Assembly (NCBI GenBank): GCA_030849805.1
Contig: JASANZ010002168.1
Span: forward strand, 1-61,067
Direction of reading: 5' to 3'
DNA: 61,067 bases
From: Sergeia podlipaevii
Taxonomy: Eukaryota > Euglenozoa > Kinetoplastea > Trypanosomatida > Trypanosomatidae
Part shown: positions 47,765 to 56,615 of the stretch, one piece after another
Layout: each line of letters begins with the position of its first letter
How positions within the stretch are numbered: position 1 is the first letter of the stretch
Notes under the pieces: generated by a model
The model's input: the letters and a program-made list of their open reading frames with translations, nothing else
Database searches by the model: none
What the model was told of the DNA's origin: nothing
Made by a program: the position numbers and the translations under genes

Positions 47765-48952
47765 TTACTGCTCTCCAGTATAGCCAAAGCGCTTACTCTT
47801 GACAATGTTCGAGCCTTTCTTCCACTTCTCCTGGCGAGAAACACTCTTGAACGCGCTAGAACGATCATACACACGATCCTCGTGAACGTAGTCCTCGGGC
47901 AACAGACCTTCAGACTTCCACTTTTCAATTTTGTCCTTAACAATGTCGTCAATCTTGGAATTGGAGTTGTGTGAGCTGGTGCCTAACGTAGAGGGATTGT
48001 AGTCAAAATAGAGTTGACGCGGAGAGAACTGACGCGGCAGACGAACACTTTCGTGCCAACACACGTGGTAGTACATGGCATCGTTTTCCTTCAACGGGAC
48101 GCGCAGTTTCTCAGCGCCGTGGCCGCGAAGGTTTGAGTAAGTCAACTGCAAAAACTTTACCTTGCGCTCACCAAAATGAAACATGTACTTCTTCACAAAT
48201 TTGTAGATGTTCTTGTCCACGACAGCGTTGAGCGCGATGACAATGGAGCGTGCCTCTACACGGTCCAAGTCAGCCTGCACGTCAAGCATCTCCTCCAAAA
48301 CTAGTTTCACGCCCTTCTCGTCCCCTTGCCTGCCAACACTCTTAAGTAGGTAACTCCACTGTGGTGTTTCGAAAAGAGGTGTGAGGTTCCATCCATCCTT
48401 GAGGCACTTGTCAAAGATTGGCCGCCAGCCCGCGTTGTCAGCCTTGCTACAGCAAAACAGAATTGCCTGCACTAGCGGAAGCGGCGGCTTTTCAGATCCG
48501 TCAATAAATCGTGGACTGCAATATTTGTCCCACAACGCCATCGCCGCCTCGCCGTTACGTTGAAAGGCGCAGTGCTGAAATATCTTCGCCAGCCAAGCAT
48601 CTTTTGCTGCCATATCATCAATAAGAGGGGCTAGCTTCTCGAAATCGGCTACAACCTCCTCGACAGGAGTGCGCGGTACCTGACGGCCATGGGGTAGCTT
48701 CAGCAATTGAGGCTCAAGCGCCACCTGAAAGGCGGGATGCATATCAGCCGCGATCCACACGCCACGGTACTTATTCACGCCGCTATGCATGCTGCTGTAT
48801 GGCGCCGCTAGAGTGCGATTCACGCTGTGGGGCCGCTCCATACCCTGCGGAAGGTTGTAGTGCCAGTGGTACTGACTGTACATGACCATTGGGGAGGTGT
48901 CCGGGTTCACGGGGGTGTACCCAACTAACTTGCGTGCACTCCGGCGAAGCAT
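47765..48952 (-). CDS. Probable mitochondrial protein with PPR-like helical repeats
   Basis: The 395-residue product starts at the ATG at 48950-48952 (MLRRSARKLVGYTPVNPDTS); the longer frame begins only at GTG. The Arg-rich, acid-free N-terminus looks like a mitochondrial presequence. A mostly helical centre (about 120-270) has paired helices of about 35 residues resembling degenerate PPR or TPR repeats: HCAFQRNGEAAMALWDKYC, VQAILFCCSKADNAGWRPIF, YLLKSVGRQGDEKGVKLVLE. The C-terminus is basic (VSRQEKWKKGSNIVKSKRFG). Kinetoplastid mitoribosomes and editing complexes contain many such lineage-specific proteins, so a mitoribosomal or RNA-processing role is plausible but unproven. Confidence 0.75.
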   Translation of the reverse strand: MLRRSARKLVGYTPVNPDTSPMVMYSQYHWHYNLPQGMERPHSVNRTLAAPYSSMHSGVNKYRGVWIAADMHPAFQVALEPQLLKLPHGRQVPRTPVEEVVADFEKLAPLIDDMAAKDAWLAKIFQHCAFQRNGEAAMALWDKYCSPRFIDGSEKPPLPLVQAILFCCSKADNAGWRPIFDKCLKDGWNLTPLFETPQWSYLLKSVGRQGDEKGVKLVLEEMLDVQADLDRVEARSIVIALNAVVDKNIYKFVKKYMFHFGERKVKFLQLTYSNLRGHGAEKLRVPLKENDAMYYHVCWHESVRLPRQFSPRQLYFDYNPSTLGTSSHNSNSKIDDIVKDKIEKWKSEGLLPEDYVHEDRVYDRSSAFKSVSRQEKWKKGSNIVKSKRFGYTGEQ

Positions 48953-50070
48953 GTTGGTTGCAGTGTAGTATTTGAGCGCAGGCACAAAATATGCTTTTGT
49001 TTCTTCCTTCCTTCTGCTATTTGCCGCCTACTACTACTACTACTATCACCTTATCTTCCTACAAAGCAGTGAACACCCAAGATATATATATATATATATA
49101 AAAGATGGGAACGAAAAGAAAGTCGCGTCGCAATGGTCAATATAGTCATGACACTTTTGGAGACCCTCAATCCAATTTGCACGCGTAGATAATTAAAAGA
49201 AACTTGGAGCAAAGTATAAAAAAAACGCTTGTTACTTCTTGAGATTCAGGCAGAACAGTAGTTTAAGTAACTGAGCATGAAGATATGAATTTGTACGTAT
49301 ATAAATAAGTACGTGCGTGTTTGAATGCACTCAAAACCGACAACCGGAATGCGAACTGTTGCTATCAACACTTTTCCTCTTCCTTCAATCAAATGAACAA
49401 ACAAAAAATCAGCTTTCGATAAATTTCCCCGCTTTGGTCAGGTTGCTAAAAGTAAACATACTGTAAAAAGACCCTAGATTCTCAAACACATCCGATACAA
49501 AACAAATACAATTGTACGCTCATCTATTATCAATACCAGACTCACTAATTTCAGCTTGAACGTTTCTTCCCGTATTGCTTTTCGAAACGCATAAACATAA
49601 AAAAAAAGTACATGACGTTCTATTCAAGCAGAAAGCTAAAAAAAAAAAAATACAAATATGCGCGCTTTTCTCTTTCAGTTTTTTTCCTGTTTTTGCTACA
49701 GCACTAGCACCCCTGACAAACGGTCGGCACTGAGTGTCGATTTGACGTATTTCTTGTTCTGAAGTGTGGTTCTCATCTTAGGAAAGATCAAAAAAGTCCT
49801 TAAACTCTTCAACATGAAACAAAAAAGAGAAGCCGCTGCCGAACCAAAAACTGCAAAAAAATGGGTGACGCCAGAAAGTTGATCTTTCTTTTTAGCGCGA
49901 CGCGTACGCACGATATAGAGAAACAAGAAAATAGATGAAAAAAAAAGGCGGAATTTTTAAAAGCATGATGTGCTGGCTGCTAGTCATAAAGGGTGGATGT
50001 AACTCCACTTGCCATTTTAATTCACTGCTTCCACCTTTCCTTGTCCTCCGCTCCCTTTATTCACTACTCC
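48953..50070. other. Gene-free spacer, 1.1 kb
   Basis: No supported gene. It contains (AT)10 at 49082-49101, CTA repeats at about 49029-49046, and A-tracts near 49600 and 49637-49650. Short frames on either strand show no family resemblance. Confidence 0.5.
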
Positions 50071-52281
50071 TTAATTGCGCGATGAAAAGATGTACACGCC
50101 GTGCACATGCTTGCGTGACGCGCGCTCTTCATTTACAGGCACGCATGGCAGGGCGCGATAGCCGGTACGGATAAGAGACGGTCCAAAGGAGGCTGTAAAT
50201 GAGCGCTCGGTGCCATTCACGTCAAAGGTCATCTTGATGACGGCAATTGAGGCATCATCAGAGCCTGTAAATAGAAACTGGTTGCCATTGTGGCGGACGG
50301 TACCGCGGCCATGTAGCACTACCGTTGCGGACGAAAGCGGAGCGCAACCCATCACACGAGGGCCGCCAATGATGCTAAGAGAAAAGTCAGGCTGCTTCTC
50401 CCCATCGACCTCAGTCTTGAGCAGGTATCCACATCGCCCATTGTCAGCAAAACGTCCACGGGCCCACGCCAGAGATCCTTCACTATTATCAACGTCAACA
50501 AACTGGATCCCCATTCGAGAAGCAATCCCTTCGTTATCTACAGCGTCCTTACCACTTGAGGCATTCATAGAGGTATAGGCAAAGTGGTCAACCAGGTCCT
50601 TCCGGGATAACGTGCTGGTGCGCAGGGTAGCGGAATCCACATTCTGCGTGTCCCATGGCTTGAAATCAGGGCCGTCGGAGTACTTGAAAAAGGTAAGGTT
50701 CGAGAGATCAACAGAACCGCTCCGGTCTTCAGCGTCAACAATGCCTCCCATAACAATCGTCAGTTCGTCCAGGTTCTCCCGCTTCATCGTGAACTCCTCG
50801 CCAACCTTGATGTTGGAAAGGTGCTGGCGTAGGTGCTGTTTATTCAAGATGGAGTGTCCATTGATGTGAGTCAGCCAGTCATCCTTGGCAATGCCACCCT
50901 TCACAGCGGGTGTGCCCTCGACAACGTCTGTAACACGAACGCCAAGGCCATCCTTGTTCATATCGGCCACCAAAAAGCCAATAAACGGCTTCAAGCGGCT
51001 TTGGTTGCTCATCACAAGCACACGCTTCCGCATGGCTCCGGGACTAAAATTGGGGTCGCTAATGAGCGCCCCCTCAAACATGAGGCCTTTGGCGAGCATA
51101 CTACCAAGAATATCCGTGATCATCTTTGCCACGCTGTCCTGCACCTCTATTGGCATTGGGGTCTTGGGAGAAAGGCACAAAACGATTGGGTAGTTGTCGG
51201 TGGCAAAGCCGTTCTTCTGAACATTCTCGAGAATTTCACGCAACGGACATGAGCCGGAGAATAGTTCGCCGCCGTTGCTCTTCTTAATGTTGAGGACGAG
51301 TGTGCGAGTACCATCTGCCATCGCGCGCTGGAGATCATCCTTCGTCTCAATGCGTGCGCAACTCACCAAGTAGTGCGTGAATGACTGTGTCATGTCTTGC
51401 CATACATCAGACGTACGAGCAGGGTCTATCGCATTATTCGTTAAAACACCTCCGTTGTAACTGGCGAAGTTGTAACGGTGAACGCCGTTACCGAAGCGGT
51501 ACTTATACTTGTCGATTGTCTGCCTATCCGTTGTCTCAGTTCTCTGTGTCTCTCGCAGAAACTTACCGAGCTGCTCAGGGCTCATGGAGTCCTTCCCCTC
51601 GCACAACTTCGTGAATAGCTCCAGCGTCGCCCCATTCACGGACACCCATCTCAGCTGAAACACCAGGATATCCTCAAAAGACACTGCCTTACTTGATGCA
51701 TAGCGAATATAAAGAGTGTCTAGCACCTGCTGGCCCACATCTGCTGGAATAGTCTTCTGAAAAGTTGAATTATTGGAATACCACGCTAACAGAATACGCG
51801 AGAACCCATCATCCATACTACGCTCCTCAACATGCTCTACAGTACTAAACAGTAATGGGAGCTTCAACTGTTGTGTCAGATCAGAAACTAACTGAGTGAC
51901 AACATCCATCTTGAGACGAAACTTCGTGCGGGTTACCTCGACACAGGAGTTCATAAAGGTCAGCGCAACCACCTGCTTGACTGCCTTCGAATCAGGAAGA
52001 CAGTTGAAACAGTGCTCGGCGCCTTCTAGCACGCTGCGGAGAAACTGGCCAGCCATAACTTCGGGACTTGCAGTAGCCTGTGGAGCTGCGCAAGCGCGTG
52101 CGTCTGTTGGTAGTGCCTCCACGGATGCAGCAGGTTCATTCGTCTGCTTCTTGGTATTTTTCCCATTGTCTTTCGTTTTAGAGCCCCTTTCTGCCGCCGT
52201 CGTAGGACTCCCCTTTCCCCTTGTTCCTGTGGGCTTCGAGGATTTCTTCTCAGCTGTGGCTTTTGAGTTCAAGCAACCCAT
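50071..52281 (-). CDS. Acylated, catalytically dead PI-PLC-like protein with PDZ domain
   Basis: The 736-residue protein begins MGCLNS, fitting N-myristoylation (G2) and palmitoylation (C3). A Lys-rich disordered segment (about 7-75) and EF-hand-like helical region (about 80-290; SPEQLGKFLRETQ is the typical PLC EF end) follow. The PI-PLC X domain is about 296-428 (DMTQSFTHYLVSCARIE; NYPIVLCLS). A PDZ domain is about 433-512 (GLGVRVTDVVEGTPAVKGGI, then DDWLTHINGHSI). The Y domain is about 540-625 (MGIQFVDVDNSEGSLAWARG, FADNGRCGYLLKT) and a C2-like domain about 630-736. In active enzymes the X domain has SSHNTY and YHGHT; here these read VSCARI and FSGSC, so both catalytic His and probably the Ca ligands are gone. 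It is likely a membrane scaffold or phosphoinositide sensor. The start is the first ATG. Confidence 0.88.
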   Translation of the reverse strand: MGCLNSKATAEKKSSKPTGTRGKGSPTTAAERGSKTKDNGKNTKKQTNEPAASVEALPTDARACAAPQATASPEVMAGQFLRSVLEGAEHCFNCLPDSKAVKQVVALTFMNSCVEVTRTKFRLKMDVVTQLVSDLTQQLKLPLLFSTVEHVEERSMDDGFSRILLAWYSNNSTFQKTIPADVGQQVLDTLYIRYASSKAVSFEDILVFQLRWVSVNGATLELFTKLCEGKDSMSPEQLGKFLRETQRTETTDRQTIDKYKYRFGNGVHRYNFASYNGGVLTNNAIDPARTSDVWQDMTQSFTHYLVSCARIETKDDLQRAMADGTRTLVLNIKKSNGGELFSGSCPLREILENVQKNGFATDNYPIVLCLSPKTPMPIEVQDSVAKMITDILGSMLAKGLMFEGALISDPNFSPGAMRKRVLVMSNQSRLKPFIGFLVADMNKDGLGVRVTDVVEGTPAVKGGIAKDDWLTHINGHSILNKQHLRQHLSNIKVGEEFTMKRENLDELTIVMGGIVDAEDRSGSVDLSNLTFFKYSDGPDFKPWDTQNVDSATLRTSTLSRKDLVDHFAYTSMNASSGKDAVDNEGIASRMGIQFVDVDNSEGSLAWARGRFADNGRCGYLLKTEVDGEKQPDFSLSIIGGPRVMGCAPLSSATVVLHGRGTVRHNGNQFLFTGSDDASIAVIKMTFDVNGTERSFTASFGPSLIRTGYRALPCVPVNEERASRKHVHGVYIFSSRN

Positions 52282-52707
52282 TTTATTTCTTTCCTTTTTT
52301 TCTGCTGCTCCTGACTTAATATATCGCCTTTGAATATTATATTACTGCTGCCCAATTGACCTTGTATTTTATGGCGTGAACAACTAGATAAGAAGTCAAA
52401 CTACAATGTATTCTGAATGATATGTATATATGTGTATATATATATATACTTCAAAAAAAAAAAAGGAGGAAGAGAAGAATGTATGTAAAAGGCAAATATT
52501 CACCGAAGTGACGCGCAAAAGTGCTTGCATTTGTTGATCAATCGCATTCCCTTCACGGTACCGGTCTCCTTCATGCTTAGCAACACGACAACTTGAAACA
52601 ACCGTTGTACCACCCCATATTTATGATGTTGTTTTTTAGGAAAGAAGATAAATCAAAATGGCTGTTTGGGAGGTTCAACTTCTAAAAACTCAGAAGTATG
52701 TGAGAAC
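52282..52707. other. Gene-free spacer
   Basis: No gene is seen. It includes an (AT/GT)n stretch at about 52422-52449 and an A12 tract at about 52453-52464. Purine-poor plus-strand sequence just above the PLC-like gene start is T-rich, so its acceptor is not obvious. Confidence 0.45.
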
Positions 52708-52908
52708 TTAGCCGGCCTTACCAGGGGGCTGCTTGTTCATCTTCACCTTCTCGCCCTCCTTGAGGGTGCGGGAAAGGAAGCGCTTGGTGTACTTCAGGCG
52801 CTTAAGAGCGCGGCCGCGGGGCTGCTTGGCCTTCTCCTGCTTGGAGACCTTGGGGGTCTGGTTCTTGACCTTACCCGCACGGGCGAGAGAGCCGTGGACC
52901 TTACCCAT
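52708..52908 (-). CDS. RPS30: 40S ribosomal protein eS30, copy A
   Basis: The 66-residue product [20 protein letters not shown] onward matches eS30 (the FAU C-terminal part): [24 protein letters not shown] is nearly invariant. There is no ubiquitin-like fusion part, as in other protists, and the ORF opens directly with Met-Gly-Lys. The tail ends [10 protein letters not shown]. Codon use is strongly GC-ending, typical of a highly expressed gene and in contrast with its AT-rich neighbours. It is a tandem duplicate of the gene 255 bp to its right, with identical protein and three synonymous differences. The start is the ATG at 52906-52908; the longer open frame would add an A/T-rich leader. Confidence 0.96.
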   Translation of the reverse strand: MGKVHGSLARAGKVKNQTPKVSKQEKAKQPRGRALKRLKYTKRFLSRTLKEGEKVKMNKQPPGKAG

Positions 52909-53162
52909 ATTGAAGTATGGAAAAACAAGTGTTTCGCTTAACGTAAACCTTCCTATAAATTTGAAAAGAACAAGAGAGAACAAAAAAGTTATTTATTTTT
53001 TTAAAGTAAAATCCAGAAATTTCAAAATAGCGCAATACGAAGCACAGCTATGAAGACAAAAGGCAGAACCCTGTCTGGCATGTCAACATTATGCCTAACA
53101 ATATTTCATTTGTCATATCTCAAATAATCATAAATAAAGAACTCATTTGGGCACGAGGGAAC

Positions 53163-53363
53163 TTAGCCGGCCTTACCAGGGGGCTGCTTGTTCATCTTCA
53201 CCTTCTCGCCCTCCTTGAGGGTGCGGGAAAGGAAGCGCTTGGTGTACTTCAGGCGCTTAAGAGCGCGGCCGCGGGGCTGCTTGGCCTTCTCCTGCTTGGA
53301 GACCTTGGGGGTCTGGTTCTTGACCTTACCAGCGCGAGCGAGAGAGCCGTGGACCTTACCCAT
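53163..53363 (-). CDS. RPS30: 40S ribosomal protein eS30, copy B
   Basis: This encodes exactly the same 66-residue eS30 as the neighbouring copy. The two genes differ at three synonymous sites, all in the codons for Ala-Arg-Ala near residue 10. Outside the coding sequence similarity stops within a few bases at each end. Either recent gene conversion or strong codon selection keeps them alike. Copy B is transcribed first, because the cluster runs right to left. Confidence 0.96.
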   Translation of the reverse strand: MGKVHGSLARAGKVKNQTPKVSKQEKAKQPRGRALKRLKYTKRFLSRTLKEGEKVKMNKQPPGKAG

Positions 53364-53582
53364 TTTGAGATCTTAAGAGGGGAAAGCAAGTAAAACAGAG
53401 ATGGAGAAAAGGGAGAAGAAAGTCAAGCAAGTTATATATATATATATATAAAAATGCGCTTCATACTGAAGCGAAATAGCAGCTAGTGGCTAAGCAGTGA
53501 AAAAAAAAACCGTCGAAAGAAGCAAGTTTGGAGATTATTTAATGTGTTTTACGCAACAGTTGTTTTCTTCAGTCAACAAGCC

Positions 53583-54074
53583 TCAAAGTGGTGGCGCGCC
53601 TAAAGGCATGCCAGACATTTTCTGTCGCTGCTCAAGCATCATCCGAGCGACTGTAGCTTGAGCACCCTCATCAAGTTCCGAAACGTGAACCTCAGGTGGC
53701 CTCAAAGTCTTCATGTCAATTTGTCTCTCGGACAACACAACGTGTGGCCACCATTCCTCGTATTTGAGGTTCGTCTTTGTTAGCGTCACCACAAGTTCTT
53801 TGCGATCTTGAATGCACCATGTGCTCTCGCTTACCTTGATAAGCTTAAACAAAGTTCCTGAGAGTACTGGCTGTTCGCCACGAGTAGAAATGCTAAGTGT
53901 CGTAGAAGTAAACTCAACTGAAACTTGTTTCGCAGTTGTCCCTGCTTCCAGAGGAACGTAAATAACAACCTCCTTGTCCGTCTGTCCAAACCGATACTTT
54001 TCATACTCGCCACCACATTGCTCGTTGCAAGGAAGCAGGTCAGTCATTCCCTCTTGCAGCTCAACGACCGACAT
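53583..54074 (-). CDS. NudC-family CS-domain protein
   Basis: The 163-residue product starts at the ATG at 54072-54074 (MSVVELQEGMTDLLP); the longer frame begins at TTG. A CS (p23/alpha-crystallin-like) domain fills about 22-115: EKYRFGQTDKEVVIYVPLEA, TLSISTRGEQPVLSG, TWCIQDRKELVVTLTKTN. The LSGTLFKLIKVSESTW and DRKELVVTLTK segments resemble NUDCD2 (LKGKLFDSTIADEGTW, DRKMVRIVLTKTK). A helical tail with QATVARMMLEQRQKM follows. NudC proteins are Hsp90 co-chaperones linked to dynein and beta-propeller clients. The name is by family only. Confidence 0.85.
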   Translation of the reverse strand: MSVVELQEGMTDLLPCNEQCGGEYEKYRFGQTDKEVVIYVPLEAGTTAKQVSVEFTSTTLSISTRGEQPVLSGTLFKLIKVSESTWCIQDRKELVVTLTKTNLKYEEWWPHVVLSERQIDMKTLRPPEVHVSELDEGAQATVARMMLEQRQKMSGMPLGAPPL

Positions 54075-54362
54075 CGTGTAAAGCAGCAATACTTGAAAAG
54101 TAAATGAAAAGTGCAGTCAGCTACTATGCAAAAAAAAAAAAAAATGGATGAACAATAGATTCAGTCCAAGAAAACGGGAAAAGGAATGTAATACAATCAG
54201 TGAAAAATTAATAATTTAAAAAGAAACAAAATTGTAAAGAAGAGGTTTCAATTGACATCAAAGATTTTTATTTTTTATGCATACTAGAGAAGAAAAAAAG
54301 TACATCTTTTTCAGATAAGCATTTATGTGCCCATGAATGTACGGATGAAACGTATACAATAG

Positions 54363-55166
54363 TCACAAAAGCGTGCATGTTGCATCGCCATATAATCCCC
54401 ATTGAGATGAGTACACACCAACTTGAGCGGGGCTCCTCGAGCCAATGCCAGTGCAAACTACAATGTGTCCCCTTTCTAATGGACATCCCAGCGACTGGGC
54501 GTATGAGGCTGCCATCCCGAGAGCTAATAGAGGACCACCCATGCACGCCTTCCCGCTCCCAACCTCAACAGGCTCTTCGCCGTGCAAAAGTACCATACTG
54601 CACGACGTGACTGCATTGCTGTCATTGGCAGAAAATAGATTTTCAGTTCCAACGCAGATGCTAACGCAGCCCCCAAGATCACATGCCAGACCATTCAAAC
54701 TAGAAGGATAAAAAGGGAAACGTGATCCAGCAACTTCAACAACAGGAGAGAAAGAGGAGCACCATCGCCCTAAGGAATCGCTAGAAGTATTTACCGAGTT
54801 CACAGTATCGTTCATACGCAGGCATAATCCCATTTCAATGTACTGTAGCCTACGCTGGGAGATGGAGAAGGGACCTTTGCTAATCATATTGGTAAACAGC
54901 GGAACGCAAACTGTGCGGGTTCCAGAAAATACCTTTACAGCATCATGAGTTTCAGGCATCACCTTGATGCCAACAAAGTCGTGACCATTCTCTTTCATAG
55001 TTTCGCACAGCTGCGCATGAAATGCGCGTACACTCTCAGCGCTATCATCTGGACGAGGAAAGATCTCACCTAGTTCTGTCAGCTCCTTGTCACTACATGT
55101 AAGGTGCTCCAAGTATTTCTCTGTCGCTATCTTTAGCAAAGAGAAAAGTAGATGACTGCGTCTCAT
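54363..55166 (-). CDS. 2-keto-4-pentenoate hydratase / FAH-family protein
   Basis: The 267-residue product starts at the ATG at 55164-55166; upstream codons begin with GTG. It matches MhpD/HpcG-type hydratases of the fumarylacetoacetase superfamily in order: FVGIKVMPETHDAVKVFSG (about 64-82), VPLFTNM, YIEMGLCLRM (109-118), VVEVAGSRF (142-150), NAVTSCSMVLL, VGSGKACMGGPLLALGMAAS and a final RGHIVVCTGIG. In bacterial enzymes the metal is held by E-x-E and a later E; here E111 and E144 are kept but the middle one is G113. The family acts in meta-cleavage of aromatic catabolites, unexpected in these parasites. Bacterial origin is possible. It may be a decarboxylase or a protein with altered chemistry. 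Confidence 0.85.
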   Translation of the reverse strand: MRRSHLLFSLLKIATEKYLEHLTCSDKELTELGEIFPRPDDSAESVRAFHAQLCETMKENGHDFVGIKVMPETHDAVKVFSGTRTVCVPLFTNMISKGPFSISQRRLQYIEMGLCLRMNDTVNSVNTSSDSLGRWCSSFSPVVEVAGSRFPFYPSSLNGLACDLGGCVSICVGTENLFSANDSNAVTSCSMVLLHGEEPVEVGSGKACMGGPLLALGMAASYAQSLGCPLERGHIVVCTGIGSRSPAQVGVYSSQWGLYGDATCTLL

Positions 55167-55508
55167 CAAATACACCTCCTTCTGTATCTATCTGTCTACT
55201 TCCTTTTACAAAAAATAAAATGCCAACCTACCCTAAAACGAAACAATACTACGAAAAATAGAAAAAAGTGCTGGCATGCTTTTCCTTTAGAGCAAATGAA
55301 ACCACATTTAATGTTGCAGGCAAGGGTTTTCAACTACATCAAAAAAGTTTGTTTTGATTTGAACTGTCAATCGTACAAGTCAATATATACTTCAAAAAAA
55401 AAATATGTGTGGTTATATCTATCAATATGAAAATGTAGAGACTTTTATCCTTCACCTTTTTTTTCCTTTTTAGCTCAACTATCCCTGTTGCAAGAAAAAC
55501 AACTTGCT
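55167..55508. other. Gene-free spacer
   Basis: No gene is seen. It is AT-rich, with an A9 tract at about 55394-55403 and T9 near 55459-55466. No repeat or structure stands out. Confidence 0.5.
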
Positions 55509-56264
55509 CTACGAGGTATTTAAAAATTGACTAAAGATAGCAGCAAAATCATCATTGGTTCCATCCTCCCTGTGATGCGCGGATCGTGTGCTCACTTCTG
55601 GAGGCGGCGCTTGGCCAGAAAAAAAGTTGTATTGTTGGGACATCTCCTTTTCTTGTTGCGCCACAACCGTATCAATTGGACCAGATCGATGCAAAAGCTC
55701 TGAGACAGGATTAAGTAGTGGTGGATGGGAATGAGAATGGTGCTTTTTTGCTATGCTTGGTACCTCGGTTTCGATTGACTTGAGCGTAGGCAGAGTTGTA
55801 GGAGCAGCTGGGAACGAAGCGTTGTCCATAGGTGCTGAAGTGCTTTCCACATTATGGATGTTGTCCGCATTATTGGGAGATTCCCTTTTTTGTAAAATAT
55901 GATGCTTGTGATGCTCTTTGTCAACAGTAGGCGGGCTAGTTTTTAGATCCTTTTTTGACTTCTTTTCTTTGCCACGGAAAAGCCATTTCAAAATGCCACC
56001 ATCTTTTGATGGGGCCGCATTCTTCAACTCTTCCTCGCGTTCTCTGAGTCGAGGAATAATATCATCGTGCCTTCCCTCATTAGCCAACTTAGTGCAGATT
56101 TTCTCAGCTTCCTCATCCCCCACAGCATCAACAAGTGGCTTTAAAACAAATATCTCATCAACCACGGCGTCTTCGTGAAGATTTTCGGTTCCATGTAAAA
56201 ATGGCCGCAACACTTTAACATTGATTTCCGCAATTTGCGCGTAGTCTACGGGATCAATTGGCAT
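55509..56264 (-). CDS. Hypothetical protein with short helical N-terminal domain
   Basis: The 251-residue product starts at the ATG at 56262-56264 (MPIDPVDYAQIAEINVKVLR); the longer frame is a Phe/Tyr-rich translation of the T-rich leader. Residues 1-95 look folded and helical (FVLKPLVDAVGDEEAEKICT, IIPRLREREEELKNA). The rest is Lys/His/Ser/Pro-rich and probably disordered. It ends with a short hydrophobic motif DFAAIFSQFLNTS. I do not recognise it. Codons end more often in A or T than in genes to the left. Confidence 0.7.
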   Translation of the reverse strand: MPIDPVDYAQIAEINVKVLRPFLHGTENLHEDAVVDEIFVLKPLVDAVGDEEAEKICTKLANEGRHDDIIPRLREREEELKNAAPSKDGGILKWLFRGKEKKSKKDLKTSPPTVDKEHHKHHILQKRESPNNADNIHNVESTSAPMDNASFPAAPTTLPTLKSIETEVPSIAKKHHSHSHPPLLNPVSELLHRSGPIDTVVAQQEKEMSQQYNFFSGQAPPPEVSTRSAHHREDGTNDDFAAIFSQFLNTS

Positions 56265-56615
56265 GGTATACTTTACTTTATAAAAAAAAAGCTGTTCAAA
56301 TAGCAGCGTTCTGTAGTTAAAGTAAAAAATGAAAAAAAGAAAAATCCACGTATAATGCAGAAACATAATCTTCAGTAAATGTAACCTACGTTTTAAACAC
56401 ACACAAGATTCACTTTATAACTCTTCTTTAACGTTTGAAAATAATGAGTCTATGAAAAGCATTCCTTGCAATACCAACAAGTATTAAAATTTATGTTGAA
56501 ACTGGCAGAAAATAATGAACAACAACAAAAGTAATAATAATAAAAAATGGTGGTAGCATAAAGAATGTCTAATGCTGCGGCAGATACCAGTTTGCGAAAA
56601 AAAAAAGAAAAATAT
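56265..56615. other. Gene-free spacer
   Basis: Nothing coding is seen. It has A-tracts at about 56283-56290, (AAT)n-like sequence at about 56531-56546, and A9 near 56597-56605. These are likely UTRs and splicing signals. Confidence 0.5.

Larger units (their letters stand above)
52708..53363 (-). repeat. Tandem duplication of the eS30 gene
   Basis: Two 201-bp coding units lie head-to-tail 254 bp apart. They differ at three positions. The intergenic sequences are unrelated apart from about five bases next to the stop codon and a few next to the ATG, so the repeat unit is essentially the coding region alone. Confidence 0.95.
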
